Positions 51,745 to 63,210 of a stretch of 64,000 nt of DNA are shown piece by piece. A program made the position numbers and the translations under genes. The notes below the pieces were generated by a model. That model made no database searches, was not told where the DNA came from, and saw only the letters and a list, made by a program, of their open reading frames with translations. This DNA is from Hofstenia miamia (taxonomy: Eukaryota; Xenacoelomorpha; Acoela; Hofsteniidae): the NCBI GenBank assembly GCA_900660155.1, contig CABFPE010000280.1:804703-868702 (forward strand), read 5' to 3'. Position 1 is the stretch's first letter. Every line of letters begins with the position of its first letter.

Positions 51745-52436
51745 AACCGCCTTTCAGCATATCAAATAAAAAAATTGCGTGTGCATGGTTAAATGCTTAC
51801 CCTGCTTTGAATCTAGGTCTTAAAATGACTAACATAAGCCTAAGGATTGCTATTGCACAGAGACTTGGTTGTAAAGTTTGTGAGCCTCACACTTGTATTT
51901 GTGGCTCGTTGGTTGATTCTGATGGGAGGCATGGCCTTCCTTTCAAAAAGAGTGCAGGTCGCTTTTCTCGCCACAACACGCTTAATGACATTATTAAGCG
52001 AGTTCTCAATTCTGCAATGTGCCCTCTGTATTAGAATCACCTGGTTTGTCACGTTTAGACGGCAAACGTCCTGATGGTATGACTTTGGTTCCATGGAAGC
52101 GAGGTCGAGTTCTTCTTTGCGATGTAACTGCAGTCGATGCTCTGGCCCCAAGTAGAGTAAACAATTATGCTCCCTTTAAGGCTGCAGAAGATGCTGAGCG
52201 AACAAAGATAAATAAATACCGACAACTAATTGATGCTGGCTACGACTTTCAAACTATAGCGTTTGAAGTTCAAGGCAATTGTGGATCTGAATCTTTTGAA
52301 TTTCTCAAAACACTTGCAGCTCGTATCCGTGCGTGCACCAAGTAGGCTTATTCTCAGGAATTTCTTATGCAAAGAATCAGTGTTGCAATTCAAAGGGCAA
52401 ATATTGCCTGTGTTATTGGCACATTGGTTCAATAAG
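51745..52436 (+). mobile_element. retroelement tail: zinc finger + RLE-like endonuclease
   Basis: The 3' end of a degraded retroelement ORF. It reads ACAWLNAYPALNLGLKM, then a Cys/His finger (CEPHTCICG...GRHGL) followed by SAGRFSRH and LNDIIKRV. After a frame change near 52020 comes the nuclease-like core LDGKRPDGMTLVPWKRG, with Asp of CDVTAVD and KINKY following. The PD...D-V-T...K pattern resembles the PD-(D/E)XK restriction-like endonuclease of R2-type LINEs. After a stop at about 52345 it ends, one frame over, with MQRISVAIQRANIA, a typical terminus of this family. No reverse transcriptase is present upstream, so the copy is 5'-truncated and dead. Confidence 0.75.
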
Positions 52437-53469
52437 ACAGTTGGACGAAGTCTTCTTTTTGTAGGCGCATCTCTACTCTCTTGATAGCTTCTTCTACAGG
52501 ACGTTATATGAACCTGTCGATTCTTTTATTCTGAAAATCTTTATTTGAGGAAATTTACTTCAATATGTCGCAAATTTAAATACACTTACCTTTTAGATTA
52601 GAATAAAGTATGCTAAAAATTATAGTAAATTCATTGTATAAATTTGTAGATAATTTTTCTTAATCATTGTAATATTGATTGGGTTAATTATCATAATTTT
52701 AAACAATTTTGTAATGTGGATTTTGTAAATTATTTAGTTAAATTAAAGTAATTTCAAGTAATAAATTAAAAAATGATGAAACTTCAAAAAGAAAAATAAG
52801 GTTAGTAAATTGTTCAAATCGTTGAGAAATCAATTAATAATTTGAGAACGAAAGAGCCAAGGGTAGAATAAGTGAAATTTATGACAAAAATGTTCTAAAT
52901 TTGTAAAACTGATGAAGATGCAAATAATACAGAAAAAGCACTTGAAAATTAAGGAAGATAAGCATAGAAAATGTATCAAACTTATGACAAAAATTAAGAT
53001 TTCAGTATGCCTTTATACTAACTTTAAGGAATTTTAGTCTAAATTACTTGCTAATAGTGAAAATATTCTCAAGGATTTTGAAATGGGGGCTTTGTGAATT
53101 CTTACATAGTAATGTTAACAATTAAGGCAAATGCAAAGAAATAATAATGAAGGTTTCAGCAAAATCGAGAGATATGTTGATTAGAAAAAAATTGAAACTT
53201 GGCTTTAGAATTATTCGTACTTTTGACTACTATTAATTCAGAAAATGTAGTAATTGTGGCAAATACGACCATTCTACAAAGGTATGAAAACAACTAACTG
53301 TATGCACTACATGGATTATCACAACGATAAGAACTGTTTAGTTAAAATTTTAAAGAAATGTATCACCTGTAAAAATTCAAATATGTTTAAGAAATCATAT
53401 AACATGGATAAGATAAGAACTTTTTATTGAATAATAGATTACAATCTATATTAAAAAAAATTAGCTCAA
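52437..53469. other. AT-rich spacer, no feature
   Basis: Very A/T-rich, no coherent frame. Confidence 0.4.
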
Positions 53470-53960
53470 ATGAATCTTCCGTAGAATCTCAAGTATCTGT
53501 AGGGGAATAACCTGACGGATTCTCCACCAGTCAAGTCTGTTGCGGAATTTCTTTCTGCATAGTTGGTTCTAACAGGCATGAAAGAACATAAAGGATGTTT
53601 ACCATCGGAATTACTTACTTTCTTGAAGAGCTTCGCATCTGTCATCTTTATATGCTCTCTAGTATTGGTGCATTTATCAATGAGTCCAAATCTTACTTAT
53701 TTTCTCTGCAATTTATCAATTTTGTTCTCATTTTGCTTTTTAATCCCTCCCCAAATGGAGCATCCATAAGTGATTTTACTTAGCGCTAAGGAATTATACA
53801 GAGTCTCCAGTCTAAATTTATGAAAAGGAAGAGCGGATCCAATTCAATACCTAGAACCCCAAGAGATGACCTCATTGATTTCTGTGATCTATCTATCTCT
53901 ATCATTGTGAAGGGTATAGATGATTTCTTGGGATTTATCTACATTGAGCTTTTTTTTAAA
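53470..53960 (-). mobile_element. LINE fragment, C-terminal RT/thumb region
   Basis: The minus-strand translation, across shifts, gives LNVDKSQEIIYTLHND, then LDPLFLF, LETLYNSLALSKITYGCSIWG and KQNENKIDKLQRK. The order and motifs match the region after the YxDD box in jockey/CR1-group LINEs (substrate contact, then 'ALxxSxLxYGxxxWG'). No catalytic box is retained. Short dead fragment. Confidence 0.6.
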
Positions 53961-54239
53961 TTGTTCTAACAATAATATAATAAATTTGTTTTACTAATAA
54001 ATTTAACAACAAATTTATAAACTTTACATGCCGATCTATGATATTTTACAAATTAACATTACAAGATAGAATATTTAAAAAATTTAAAATTGTTTTTTTA
54101 AAAGAATGAAAATCAATACATACAAAATTATCATTACAATGATTATTTTTGGGTGATCGATACTGGAATACTTATACAATTGTTGAGATGCTGAGGATTG
54201 CACTATTTAATGAGATGTCACAAATTAAACATAAATTGC
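53961..54239. other. AT-rich spacer
   Basis: No recognisable feature. Confidence 0.4.
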
Positions 54240-54990
54240 TTGAACCCTAACCACCATATCTTGATAATAGAATTGTAGCATTTCCTCGCTGTAAAATTAC
54301 TGACAATTGCTGGAAAAAATATGAAGAAATCATTTTCAGATTGCAAGAGGCACTTCTGGCAAAAGACATAAAAGACATCTTGAATAATACTTTGATAGCA
54401 ATTGGTGAATATCGTCCTAGAGCTTTCACTGATAGTGGTATGAAGGATATACCAGCAGCTGAACATGATTCTGCGTATTTAGTAAGCTTTCAGTTGTCTG
54501 AAACTTCCAAAGCACGACCAGCATTAGTACCCGCAAGAGAACAAATCGAAGCATGGCAAAAAGATGTCCCCAGGATGAGCACGAGACTCAGTGAGATTAG
54601 ACGTCCCTGAGTCGAGCATGACGCTCAATTCTTTGACTATAAACCGCGCATGACATAGCATGATCACCGAATAAATCCAAAGGCTTAAAGCAATTTGGAC
54701 ATGTTTTGTCATCATCAAAAAGGGGATACCAAGCCGATAACAAAGCAAAATTCGGAATTAAGTAGGAGCGAAGAAAAGACCAAGTGCTGTCAAGGAAATC
54801 GCAACCAACCATAAAAGTTAAAAAATAGACTTTTGTGCTTTGGGGGGGGCATGTGTATGCTAGTCCTTTCCTGGAAAGTTCTTGCAAACACTGATGTGGC
54901 ACAGAGTAAATATAATCAATGGGAACAATCTGTTTACATAGTTCTTTATTGTCCACATATATGACCCCAAGAACGCAGCAGAAGCAATTG
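54240..54990 (-). mobile_element. second retroelement tail with RLE-like domain
   Basis: Minus strand, several frames. LGLPLASTIASAAFLGS appears near 55000, then SYLIPNFALLSAWYPLFD, a Cys/His finger (CPNCFKPLDLFGDHAMSC), RIERHARLRDV, then PGDIFLPCF (the PD/PGD step of the nuclease-like core), AGISFIPLSVKALGRYSPIA and finally FFQQLSVILQRGNATILLSR. Layout and motif order parallel the + strand tail at 51745-52436, but residues differ greatly: this belongs to the separate 'ADVLIPHW...LDVTV' lineage. At least three frame changes or stops. 5'-truncated and dead. Confidence 0.7.
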
Positions 54991-55089
54991 TTGATGCTAG
55001 TGGTAATCCAAGCTTATAAACATATTGTCCCAAAAATGTGTATTAAGCAAAGAAAGACATCGGGTTAATGATATTAAGGAAAACAATGG

Positions 55090-57180
55090 GTAAATAATTA
55101 TTTTAAACAACTTATTAAGTTAAAAAATGAGGCGTTCAGGGCATTTATTAAGGATAAATCCGAAGGAAACTATTCATTATATAAAAAGCCTAAACACAAA
55201 TCTAAAATTCCACTTAGAAAACACATCAAAATCATATGAATACTTTTAGTAAGCTATCTAGACCTAAAGACAAATGGGACTTTGTCAATAATCTTCTGAT
55301 CAGAAATAAATATTCTGATCATTGTATAAACTGCATTGTGAACGAAAATGGGGAAGTATTATTAAAAGTGTTGATAGTGCAAATACATTTAACAATGAAT
55401 TTATTCATCTAGGAAAGTACAATGGTGATTGTATCCCTCTACAATTAAGAAATGACAGAAATTGTCTTAAGGCGAATCAATTTTCTTTCAGATATGTAAC
55501 AAGGCAGGAAATTTTAAAAGCAATTGCAAAGCTAAATACTAAAAAATCTTGTGGCCCTTCTGAAATTCCAACTTGGTGTATTAAAGAATTTGCTCCTCAA
55601 ATTATATGTCCATTCAGGCTTATAATTAACTTCTTGTATTAAAATAAACTCCTTCCCTACACAGCTAGAATTAGCAAATGTAACTCCTTGTTACAATTAT
55701 CGACCAATATCAATCACCTCTTCCTTTAGTAAAATCATGGAAAAACTACTTTTTCAACAAATTAATCTATATCTTTCAAAAAACAATATTTTATCAAATA
55801 CACAATTTGGACTCCGGAAATCGTATTCAACATCTCATGCTCTGCTTTATGCTACCGAAAAATGGAGGGCTTCTTTAGACAATAGTAAATTTTTAGGAAT
55901 AGCTTGCTTAGATCTTTCTAAAGCATTCGATTCAATTAATCACAACATCCTTTTGGAAAAAATAAAACACGTTCGCTTTGAAAGTAATATTAGGGAATTA
56001 ATTAGAAGTTATTTAAGTAACCGATATCAAGGAGTTTAGTTCAAAGGAATTTTTTCAAGAAGGGGAAAATTATGAAAAGGGGTTCCACAAGGCAAACTGG
56101 TAGGACCGTTGCTTTTTTGCAATATATCAATGATCTAAAAAGTTCAATATGCCAAGACTGCAATGTAGTTCAATATGCTGATGACACTTGCATTTTTACA
56201 AGTGGGATATCACTTGAAAAATCGATTGCAAACTTAGAAAAAAATTTATTAGATTGACATAACTATTTCAAAATGCATTGTCTAACACTACATCCCCATA
56301 AAACAGAATTTTGTATCATGTCTCCTAAATCTAACTCAAACTATACAATCAATAGAGTGCTAAGAATTTCTGGTAAAACTGTTGAACCTGTGGAAAAATT
56401 TCAATTTAAAATAATAGACAAAAAGCTTAAATTTAACTACCATATTCAATCCATACTAAGAAACATGGCGATGGGCATTATATTTTTCAATTTTGAATAT
56501 GGTTAATGACTCCAAAATAAAAGAAATGCTGATAAATGCATTGGTTATGAGTTATTTTAGATATTTGTTGTGTTTTGTTTGATGGAATTGACAGCTCATT
56601 ATCTAAAAATTTAGATGGGCAAACAAAGTATGTATCAGTAAAAACTTGAATAATCACATAACTAATATTTCATATTCCATTAGATATTTTACCTTCATCA
56701 AACTCTGGAACGTTATTAACAGACATATGCAGTATGATAGAGTAGAATTTCCTTCTTTTCGCAGTAATTTAATAAATAAACGAATTTCTGCAATAGTGAA
56801 AGTAAAATTTAACAAAGGTTCTTGAAAAATTCATTTATAAATTCTGCAATAGAAATCTACAACAATCTTCCAATTAAAGTTAAACAACTGAGAGAAAGAT
56901 GTAAATTTAAATCTAAAATTGGTGCATATCTGAGTTCACATTATATTACAGAAATTGGTAAATCAGCATGGAAAGGATACAAATTTCACAAGCAATATTC
57001 TGATCAATACTATTTAAATTATATCCATTTTTTGTATTATATCTACTTTTATTGTATTTTGTTGATATATACCTTATTCTTTGTGTTCTTCGTTATTTCA
57101 TTCGTTTATTAATTTGTTAATGTAGTACAGTTGAATGTAATAATTACAACTGCTACACTAATAAACATTTCTTCTTCATC
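55090..57180 (+). mobile_element. 5'-truncated LINE (jockey/CR1 group)
   Basis: Begins in the linker before the RT (YFKQLIKLKNEAFRAFIKD; KDKWDFVNNLLI). RT blocks follow: KSCGPSEIPTWCIKEF (from 55322), FGLRKSYSTSHALL and LDLSKAFDSINHNIL (55737-56039), then QYADDTCIF holding the catalytic YADD (about 56169-56190), LHPHKTEFCIMS, and a C-terminal stretch ending at 57112 (FINSAIEIYNNLPIKVKQL). At least four frame breaks separate the blocks. The apurinic endonuclease and ORF1 are missing. The 3' end is AATAAACATTTCTTCTTC with TTC/TTCTTC repeats to about 57185, as is common for LINE tails. Confidence 0.85.
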
Positions 57181-57740
57181 TTCTTCTCCCCCATTATTGT
57201 AAGAAACAATTATTTCAAGTTTCTGAAGAAAACTTATACAAAGAAATTTGCATTAAAAGTCAAACAACAAACTTAATTATTACTATGGGTGATTATTTTC
57301 AATTTCACATAAGCAATTTTGGTTATAAAGAAAATTAGCTATTTAAATGATATTTTTAATATGGAAGTTTTAAATAGAAAATACCAATGCATATCAACTT
57401 TGTTAAGTCTTCTTTGTCTGATTATGTCATTACTCAAATCTCAAGTATTAATACATACGCCGTTTTTCTAATAGGTTTTTTCATATTAGACCACTTGGGC
57501 ATTACTTCTATTGTCGTTCCTATAATAAAGTTGGTATGCTAAGTAATTTGAATGGTCACAAAGTGTACTAGTCAAAATGAACGGAATGGGCATAGTAGAC
57601 ATTCACGTGAAATACAGGTAAAATTCACTGAAAACTTTAAAGGTCATTAAAATCAATTTTGCAGCATAATATAATAATTATATGAAAATACTAAATCAAA
57701 AATTTAAACTGGATATTTTTCAAAGATAAAAACATTTTGT
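57181..57740. other. AT-rich spacer
   Basis: No recognisable feature. Confidence 0.4.
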
Positions 57741-57744
57741 TCTG

Positions 57745-57881
57745 GTCACAAGACCGGTTTAGACATTCTAGAGTTAACTGTGGCTGGATTGACAGGATCA
57801 TTTCAACGTGATTTTGCTAGACGCTTATGTGAACAAGCTGACATATTTGCCATGGATATAATAACAGATGGTAATTATGTA
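57745..57881 (+). CDS. candidate internal exon, unknown protein
   Basis: An open stretch on + reads TGLDILELTVAGLTGSFQRD then FARRLCEQADIFAMDIITDG. It is preceded by a pyrimidine-containing TTTTGTTCTGGTCACAAG (possible acceptor at 57747-57748) and followed by AAT/GTAAGA (possible donor at about 57882). Its composition is convincingly protein-like. No family recognised, and no neighbouring exon found. It could also be a scrap of a mobile element. Confidence 0.3.
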
Positions 57882-57889
57882 AATGTAAG

Positions 57890-58389
57890 ATGTTAAAATT
57901 TTTTCGGCTGTTCTAATGAAACCTTTGAAAATCGTTCATCTCTTATGCTCTGAACGTCCATTATTTGACAAAGGGCATTTACTAAAATATGTTCGGAATA
58001 ACTGGATAAGAGATTGTCAAAACTGAGTGCTGCTGCAGCCAATTTAACGACAAAATGTGCTTTTTGCTTGGCAAATATTTTGTGACAATATAGTTGCTTC
58101 TCTTCGATGTTCATCAATTACGAAATCTACATTTTCTGTTGAGTTTATTAAATCAATCATTTTTTAGAATTTGCAATTCCAAAACTTTCGATGCTGGTAC
58201 ACAGATGGTGTTGATACTCCAATTGAAATTTCTTTATAGCTTGATCGTCATTATATTATTTATAGTTGTTAATAAGCAAGCTGAATATATTTTTTTAACA
58301 TTATTTTTTCATTCTTGTAATAAATACCATACATGTAGTCTTGCCAACATTTAACTTCATTTTATTTATTAATGTACATGTATAACATT
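57890..58389. other. unrecognised frames
   Basis: A 74-codon minus frame at 57893-58117 (includes KLAAAALSFDNLLSSYSEHIL) looks moderately protein-like but matches nothing I know. The overlapping + frame at 58094-58354 is a hydrophobic AT artefact. Confidence 0.25.
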
Positions 58390-59060
58390 GCAATTTGTAG
58401 TACACATTGTAAATCAAAATAGTGGATTGAATACAGCAGGGTGTCATCAGCATATTCGACTCATTTTTTGTTTTTTGCTAAAATTGATGTCATTAACATA
58501 AATATTGACTATTAATGGCCCTAGAACTGAGCCTTGCGGAATTCCTTTATTAATTATAACTTCATTAGAGATTTCATTATGAGTTAAATATGAAATTAAT
58601 AGTTTAGTTTCATATTCGTTTAATTTGTATATATACTTTAATTTTTTTATTAGTATTTCTTAATCTATTGAATTAAATGCTTTTGATAGTCCAATGATGA
58701 GATTTAAACACTATCTCCTTTATCTATTTGATTTCTCTAATCGTTTAATACATAAATTAATGCATTATTTGTAGACATATTCTTTCTAAAACCAAATTGT
58801 AATTTCTATTATTCAATATTTTTGCACATATGCATTAATTTGGTTATATAATTTTTTTGAAAATATTTTAATTATAAATGGTAAAACTGAGATTGTTCTG
58901 TAACTGGTAGTTCCATCAATATCATCTTTTTGCATGTAGGTATTATTTTGCAAATTTAAATTCCTCTGGAAAATCACCTTCATTAATACATTGATCTAAT
59001 ACGCCAATCATTCGAACGTTCTAATGCGGTTAATAAAATTATAGGCTTATATCACTAACC
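58390..59060 (-). mobile_element. LINE reverse transcriptase fragment
   Basis: Minus strand, several frames, in RT order: INEGDFPEEFKFAKIIPT (finger region, ~58980), FGFRKNMSTNNALIYVL (~58790), then GIPQGSVLGPL-like sequence (LINKGIPQGSVLGPLIVNI, ~58530) and ADDTLLYS carrying the YADD box (~58440). Conserved RT motifs are all recognisable but frames shift repeatedly. Dead fragment of a jockey/CR1-type LINE, different from the one at 55090. Confidence 0.7.
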
Positions 59061-59281
59061 CCACCAACAAGCAACATGACTTATTTGTGAGAATTTTACA
59101 TGAAAAATTGCCTTTCATTTGGATAAGCAGAAATTAATGTAAAAAAACAATTATTTCATTGATTGCTAAAATAATAATTACTATTTTATTTTAGAAACAT
59201 GAATTTTGTTCAAAAATAAATTTTCGATAGAATAATAATTTCTTAAAAAATGATGACACTGAAACTTAAGTCATCGATAGA
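59061..59281. other. 3' flank of the vWA-type exon
   Basis: AT-rich. On the minus strand it would hold the 3' UTR of the neighbouring exon; no clear signal picked. Confidence 0.3.
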
Positions 59282-60069
59282 TTAGATCTTTGATTTATCG
59301 AAAACTAGTGTTTGAAACATTTTGGCAGCGGATTCATCTGACTGTTTTTTTCTCTGTTCCTCTACATTTCCGCTTGTTCCATCTAACTCATCTAAGTATT
59401 GCTGAACATGCTGATTTCCGGAGGCCAAAATTCTATGCCTTTCCATGGAACGCCATCGCTCTTGCCTACCAAAAAACCGTTCCTGGCCAACCAAACGAGT
59501 CTTGGCTAATTCGATTTCTCCTAAAATCTGCATACGCGCTGCTTGTTGCATTGCGTTTACTGTAATTACTTCCAGATCAACATGTTCCTCGGCTTCTTCT
59601 CTATTGTTTGTTGTCTTGAGGCTTTTTTCATAAACCCTGCAGATCCTATTACCGTCTCGATCGGAATAGTTCAATATCAGCTGAAAACAAACCTCTGGAC
59701 CAATGGTATTTCGTTTGACTCCACTTTTTATTCCAAACTCGATTCCGTATTCCTGTTTTTGAGTAACATTTCCAATTTCAAAAGTTTGACAGCTGTTAGA
59801 TTTATTTTTAAGGGATCCATAGTTACGAACATAGAAATGTTTTGGCAGAACGAATGTCGCTTTCATGTTTACTGCAATTAGCTTATCATCAATTATCTCG
59901 CGGAATTCGCCTCCAAGATCAATTGGGTCAACCACTTTAACAGTTCCATTCGTAGCAGCAACAACACTCCCGAGATGTGCAATTCCACTTTTCGCCAACA
60001 GTTAAAAGAGATATTGAGATGCCGTTATCCTTAGCAAATTGACCAACAAAATCGTAAAAGCAGGCCACA
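59282..60069 (-). CDS. terminal exon, cpRas1/vWA-like protein (partial)
   Basis: The minus strand reads VACFYDFVGQFAKDNGISIS then, after a +1/-1 frame change near 60000, SGIAHLGSVVAATNGTVKVV, PIDLGGEFREIIDD, a beta-rich stretch (ATFVLPKHFYVRNYGSLKNK; DVGN-like EIGNVTQKQEYGIEFGIKSG) and a charged helical C-terminus ending at a stop at 59282. This layout (end of a vWA domain, beta-sandwich, helical tail) resembles the Sec23-like C-terminal half of proteins annotated 'circularly permutated Ras protein 1' in marine invertebrates. A good 3' splice site (TGATTTCAG) lies at about 60070-60078. Upstream exons are not visible in the window. The frame change could be an error or mean a pseudogene. Family call from memory, moderate confidence. 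Confidence 0.5.
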
Positions 60070-62661
60070 CTGAAATCAGTTATATCAATTTTTCAAATCT
60101 TATTTTATAAAATTTCGTATAGTTATTCCAAACGTTGAAAAAGGTGTATGATCAAATTTTAAATTGGATATTGTCGGCCCAACTGTTTTCAAGTGAATAA
60201 GTTCGACACCCTTAATAATGTAATATTATTCTATTCATTGTAAATAATAAGTAGGAATTTCAGGAAAACATTTTATCATGAAATAATTAATTAGATAGAA
60301 GTCAAAACTGTGTATTTAACTCAAAAATTGTGTATGCGGATTCTATGAATGTAGGTATAAACGATTGTGCAAATGTGAATTGCCTATGGGTTAGATATGT
60401 AGATGCAGATGTATGTTTGTTTGGAAGTTTATTTTGTGAGCGTGGGCTAGGTTCAATAACTAGTTACTAATTATATGTATTTTAATTAGAGATGATTAAC
60501 ACCTGCTTAACCCTGATGTGCATAAAGTAATTGATTTTAAAAATGTAAGACATTCACACTTTTAAAATTACTCTTTATGCGAAAATGGTCATTGGTCAAT
60601 TTCAAAAGGGGAAAAAACTAGCATAATCCAAGAGCTCTATTTTACAGACTCAAACAATCGTGCAATCATAGTAACATACTGATGTTGCTTAAGATGTTCC
60701 TTGATAAATACCAACTGTAATACTAGTACAATGACAAACCTTATACCTAGCTGAACGTCAATCATATATCAAAAAAGAATTTATTATTGACGTTGGAAAG
60801 GTAGAATACAGAAACTACATACTGCTATCTCAATCTATTATTTTCTCTTGAATCCCATATTAAATGAGAAAAAGAACCAAAGCAAAGCACTGGAATTAAC
60901 ACCACACTGACCTAACTAGACTTTTTCAGTTAATAAGACCAAAAATGATTTCAAATTGGATGCTGTCAAACCTATTCCGACCATATTTTGACCTCGACCT
61001 GATTTAAATACTTCAAACACGGTCTGAAACCTGAACTGACGTGACTAATCACGATAGACCTGCTCCGAAAATCTTGGCCTGGCATCACTAATTTCAATTA
61101 AAAATGCTTAAATAAATTGTTTTTTTAACACTGCAGCAACATAAACTGCACATTTAAGGAATAATTCCAATCTATGTGAAGATGTAGATTCAGAATAATG
61201 AATAATATCATTATTAGAAAGGAACAGTTCCCTGTGATCTGAATCAAGAGAATTTCCTAAAACAGATCTTAATCCTAAAACTGAGGAGCGTGTAATCAAA
61301 GATACAAAACATTGTATAAAAAATTTCGAACAATAACTCCAAGCCTATTACGAAACTTAGAAAGTTTTGGATGTTGCACACATATTGCTGAATGTAATAA
61401 TGCCATTTGTGAAAAATTTATTCCTGTGCTGAAGTTTTTTATTGGAAATTTTCGTTTTCTTTAAGAAACATTCAGATTGTTCCCGGTACTAATTATTATC
61501 AGAATCGGGAGGTCTAAAGTCAATAGCAGCAACAAATAATTTTTGCAAATTGTTTCTTTTAAAGCCCACCCAAGCCCTGTTGAGGTGCACAGTGCACAAA
61601 ATCAAAGGTCGTACTGTCGAAGCTTTTGGTTTTTTAGTTTTATTCGTGAGTTATGACCATTAATAAAACTTTTTGATTAAATCATTCTATTTGAAAAAAA
61701 TTCCTAAAAAGATGGGGTTTAACATAAATATGAATAATTTTGTTGTAAAATGTTGCATGACATAAAACAAATTGTTTTCATTGTTTTTCCAGTTAAGTAT
61801 TAGGAAGGATAAGTAAATTGCAATATTGGGGTGGCACAAACACCCCAATACCAATGTTGGGGTGGCAATTGTCACCCCGCTTCCGGCGCAACTGGTGTCA
61901 ATGAAGACTTAGCGCAAACTTTTCCGTTAGTTGCTTTGCAATAAGATGTGAAGACGAGAGTGTTATTTATATGTAATAATAGAAATGCTCTCGTTGATTA
62001 GGTNCTCATATCATTGATGGAATTGTTTGGATTGCACTTGTCACTTTCAGTTAAAACATCCTTGGGTTAAATACCGGCTACAATTGCGAAACTAATTCCT
62101 TCCCTATCTTATCTAATACCAGGCAGATAATGCAATTGAGTTTCCTTGCCCATTCATTTAATTGACAAAGTTTGGACATGCTTTTAATTCATTTGCCACT
62201 ACCATTCAAAATGTTTTTACTGCCAAAGTCGCTAATTTCATTTTTTTTAAATTCGTATTATAAAAACATTCAAAGATGTCATGATTTTGTTTATTTTTGC
62301 TAGTAAACTAACCAAATTACTTTTATGCATGCGTAGTTATTATTCAACACATTTCATATTGTATAAAACGTTTACTCAGAGAATGTTTTACAAAAATAAT
62401 CATCTTTCCTTGCTACAAAATTATAATGTCCAGTCTTTTGAGCGTATCTAGCAACTCGCCTGTGGTGAAGAACAAGCCACCATCCGCTGGATCTCCCCAA
62501 AACTCACATGAATAGGCTCATTTAAGTACCTAAGATATCATTTATTATTTATCATTTATTATAACTATTATATTTCAATAATGTGAATCTTAGGCGCTTT
62601 AAGCGCTTTATAAATTAGTTGATTTTTATAACTTTTTAATTTAAGTTCCTATTGCTTAAAC

Positions 62662-62665
<4 letters not shown>
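60070..62665. other. no gene recognised
   Basis: AT-rich DNA; upstream exons of the vWA-type gene were looked for and not found. A lone N at 62004 marks an assembly join. The 63-codon minus frame at 61108-61299 is unrecognised. Confidence 0.4.
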
Positions 62666-62704
<39 letters not shown>

Positions 62705-62951
62705 TCTTTTTGCTCTGGAAAATGCAAAAACCTTACATTTGGTGGGAAACTATCTAAAATTTCTAAGGCATTTAGCGGAAATCGCCCTTTTTCCCCAACA
62801 ATCTATTTTTTGGCCATTGCTCCCGCAGTATTCAGTTGAACTTAAATATATTTACCATGGGGGTAGGTAAATTAAGGAGACACTGCCCTGCAAAATTTCA
62901 AAGATTTACATTTGGAAACGCGGTTATGATGAGGTTATAAAAACATTTTGC

Positions 62952-62988
<37 letters not shown>

Positions 62989-63210
62989 GGTGTACTCCTA
63001 AATAGTAAACAAGGAGCTCTATATTTGAGAAATGATATTTTAATGTTACATTTTAACCAAATTTTGTTATTCAACAATTAAAATACACTACCATAGACCA
63101 TAATATAAGTTTAACAAAGGGGCTGGGCTCCTAGTAAATATTAACAAGATGGGCTGAGCATCCCCTCAAATACATCCCTGTATGTATATATATATATATA
63201 TATATATATA
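62666..63210. repeat. three (TA)n microsatellites
   Basis: (TA)n at 62666-62701, 62955-62985 and 63183-63210. The second is followed at once by CAGGGTGTACTCC, which looks like a DNA-transposon terminus, but the partner end was not found. Confidence 0.8.

Noticed and set aside
54341-54610. 89-codon + strand frame
   Set aside because: It is the antisense shadow of the minus-strand RLE-type tail.
59290-59881. Three overlapping + strand frames
   Set aside because: They are shadows of the minus-strand vWA-type exon.
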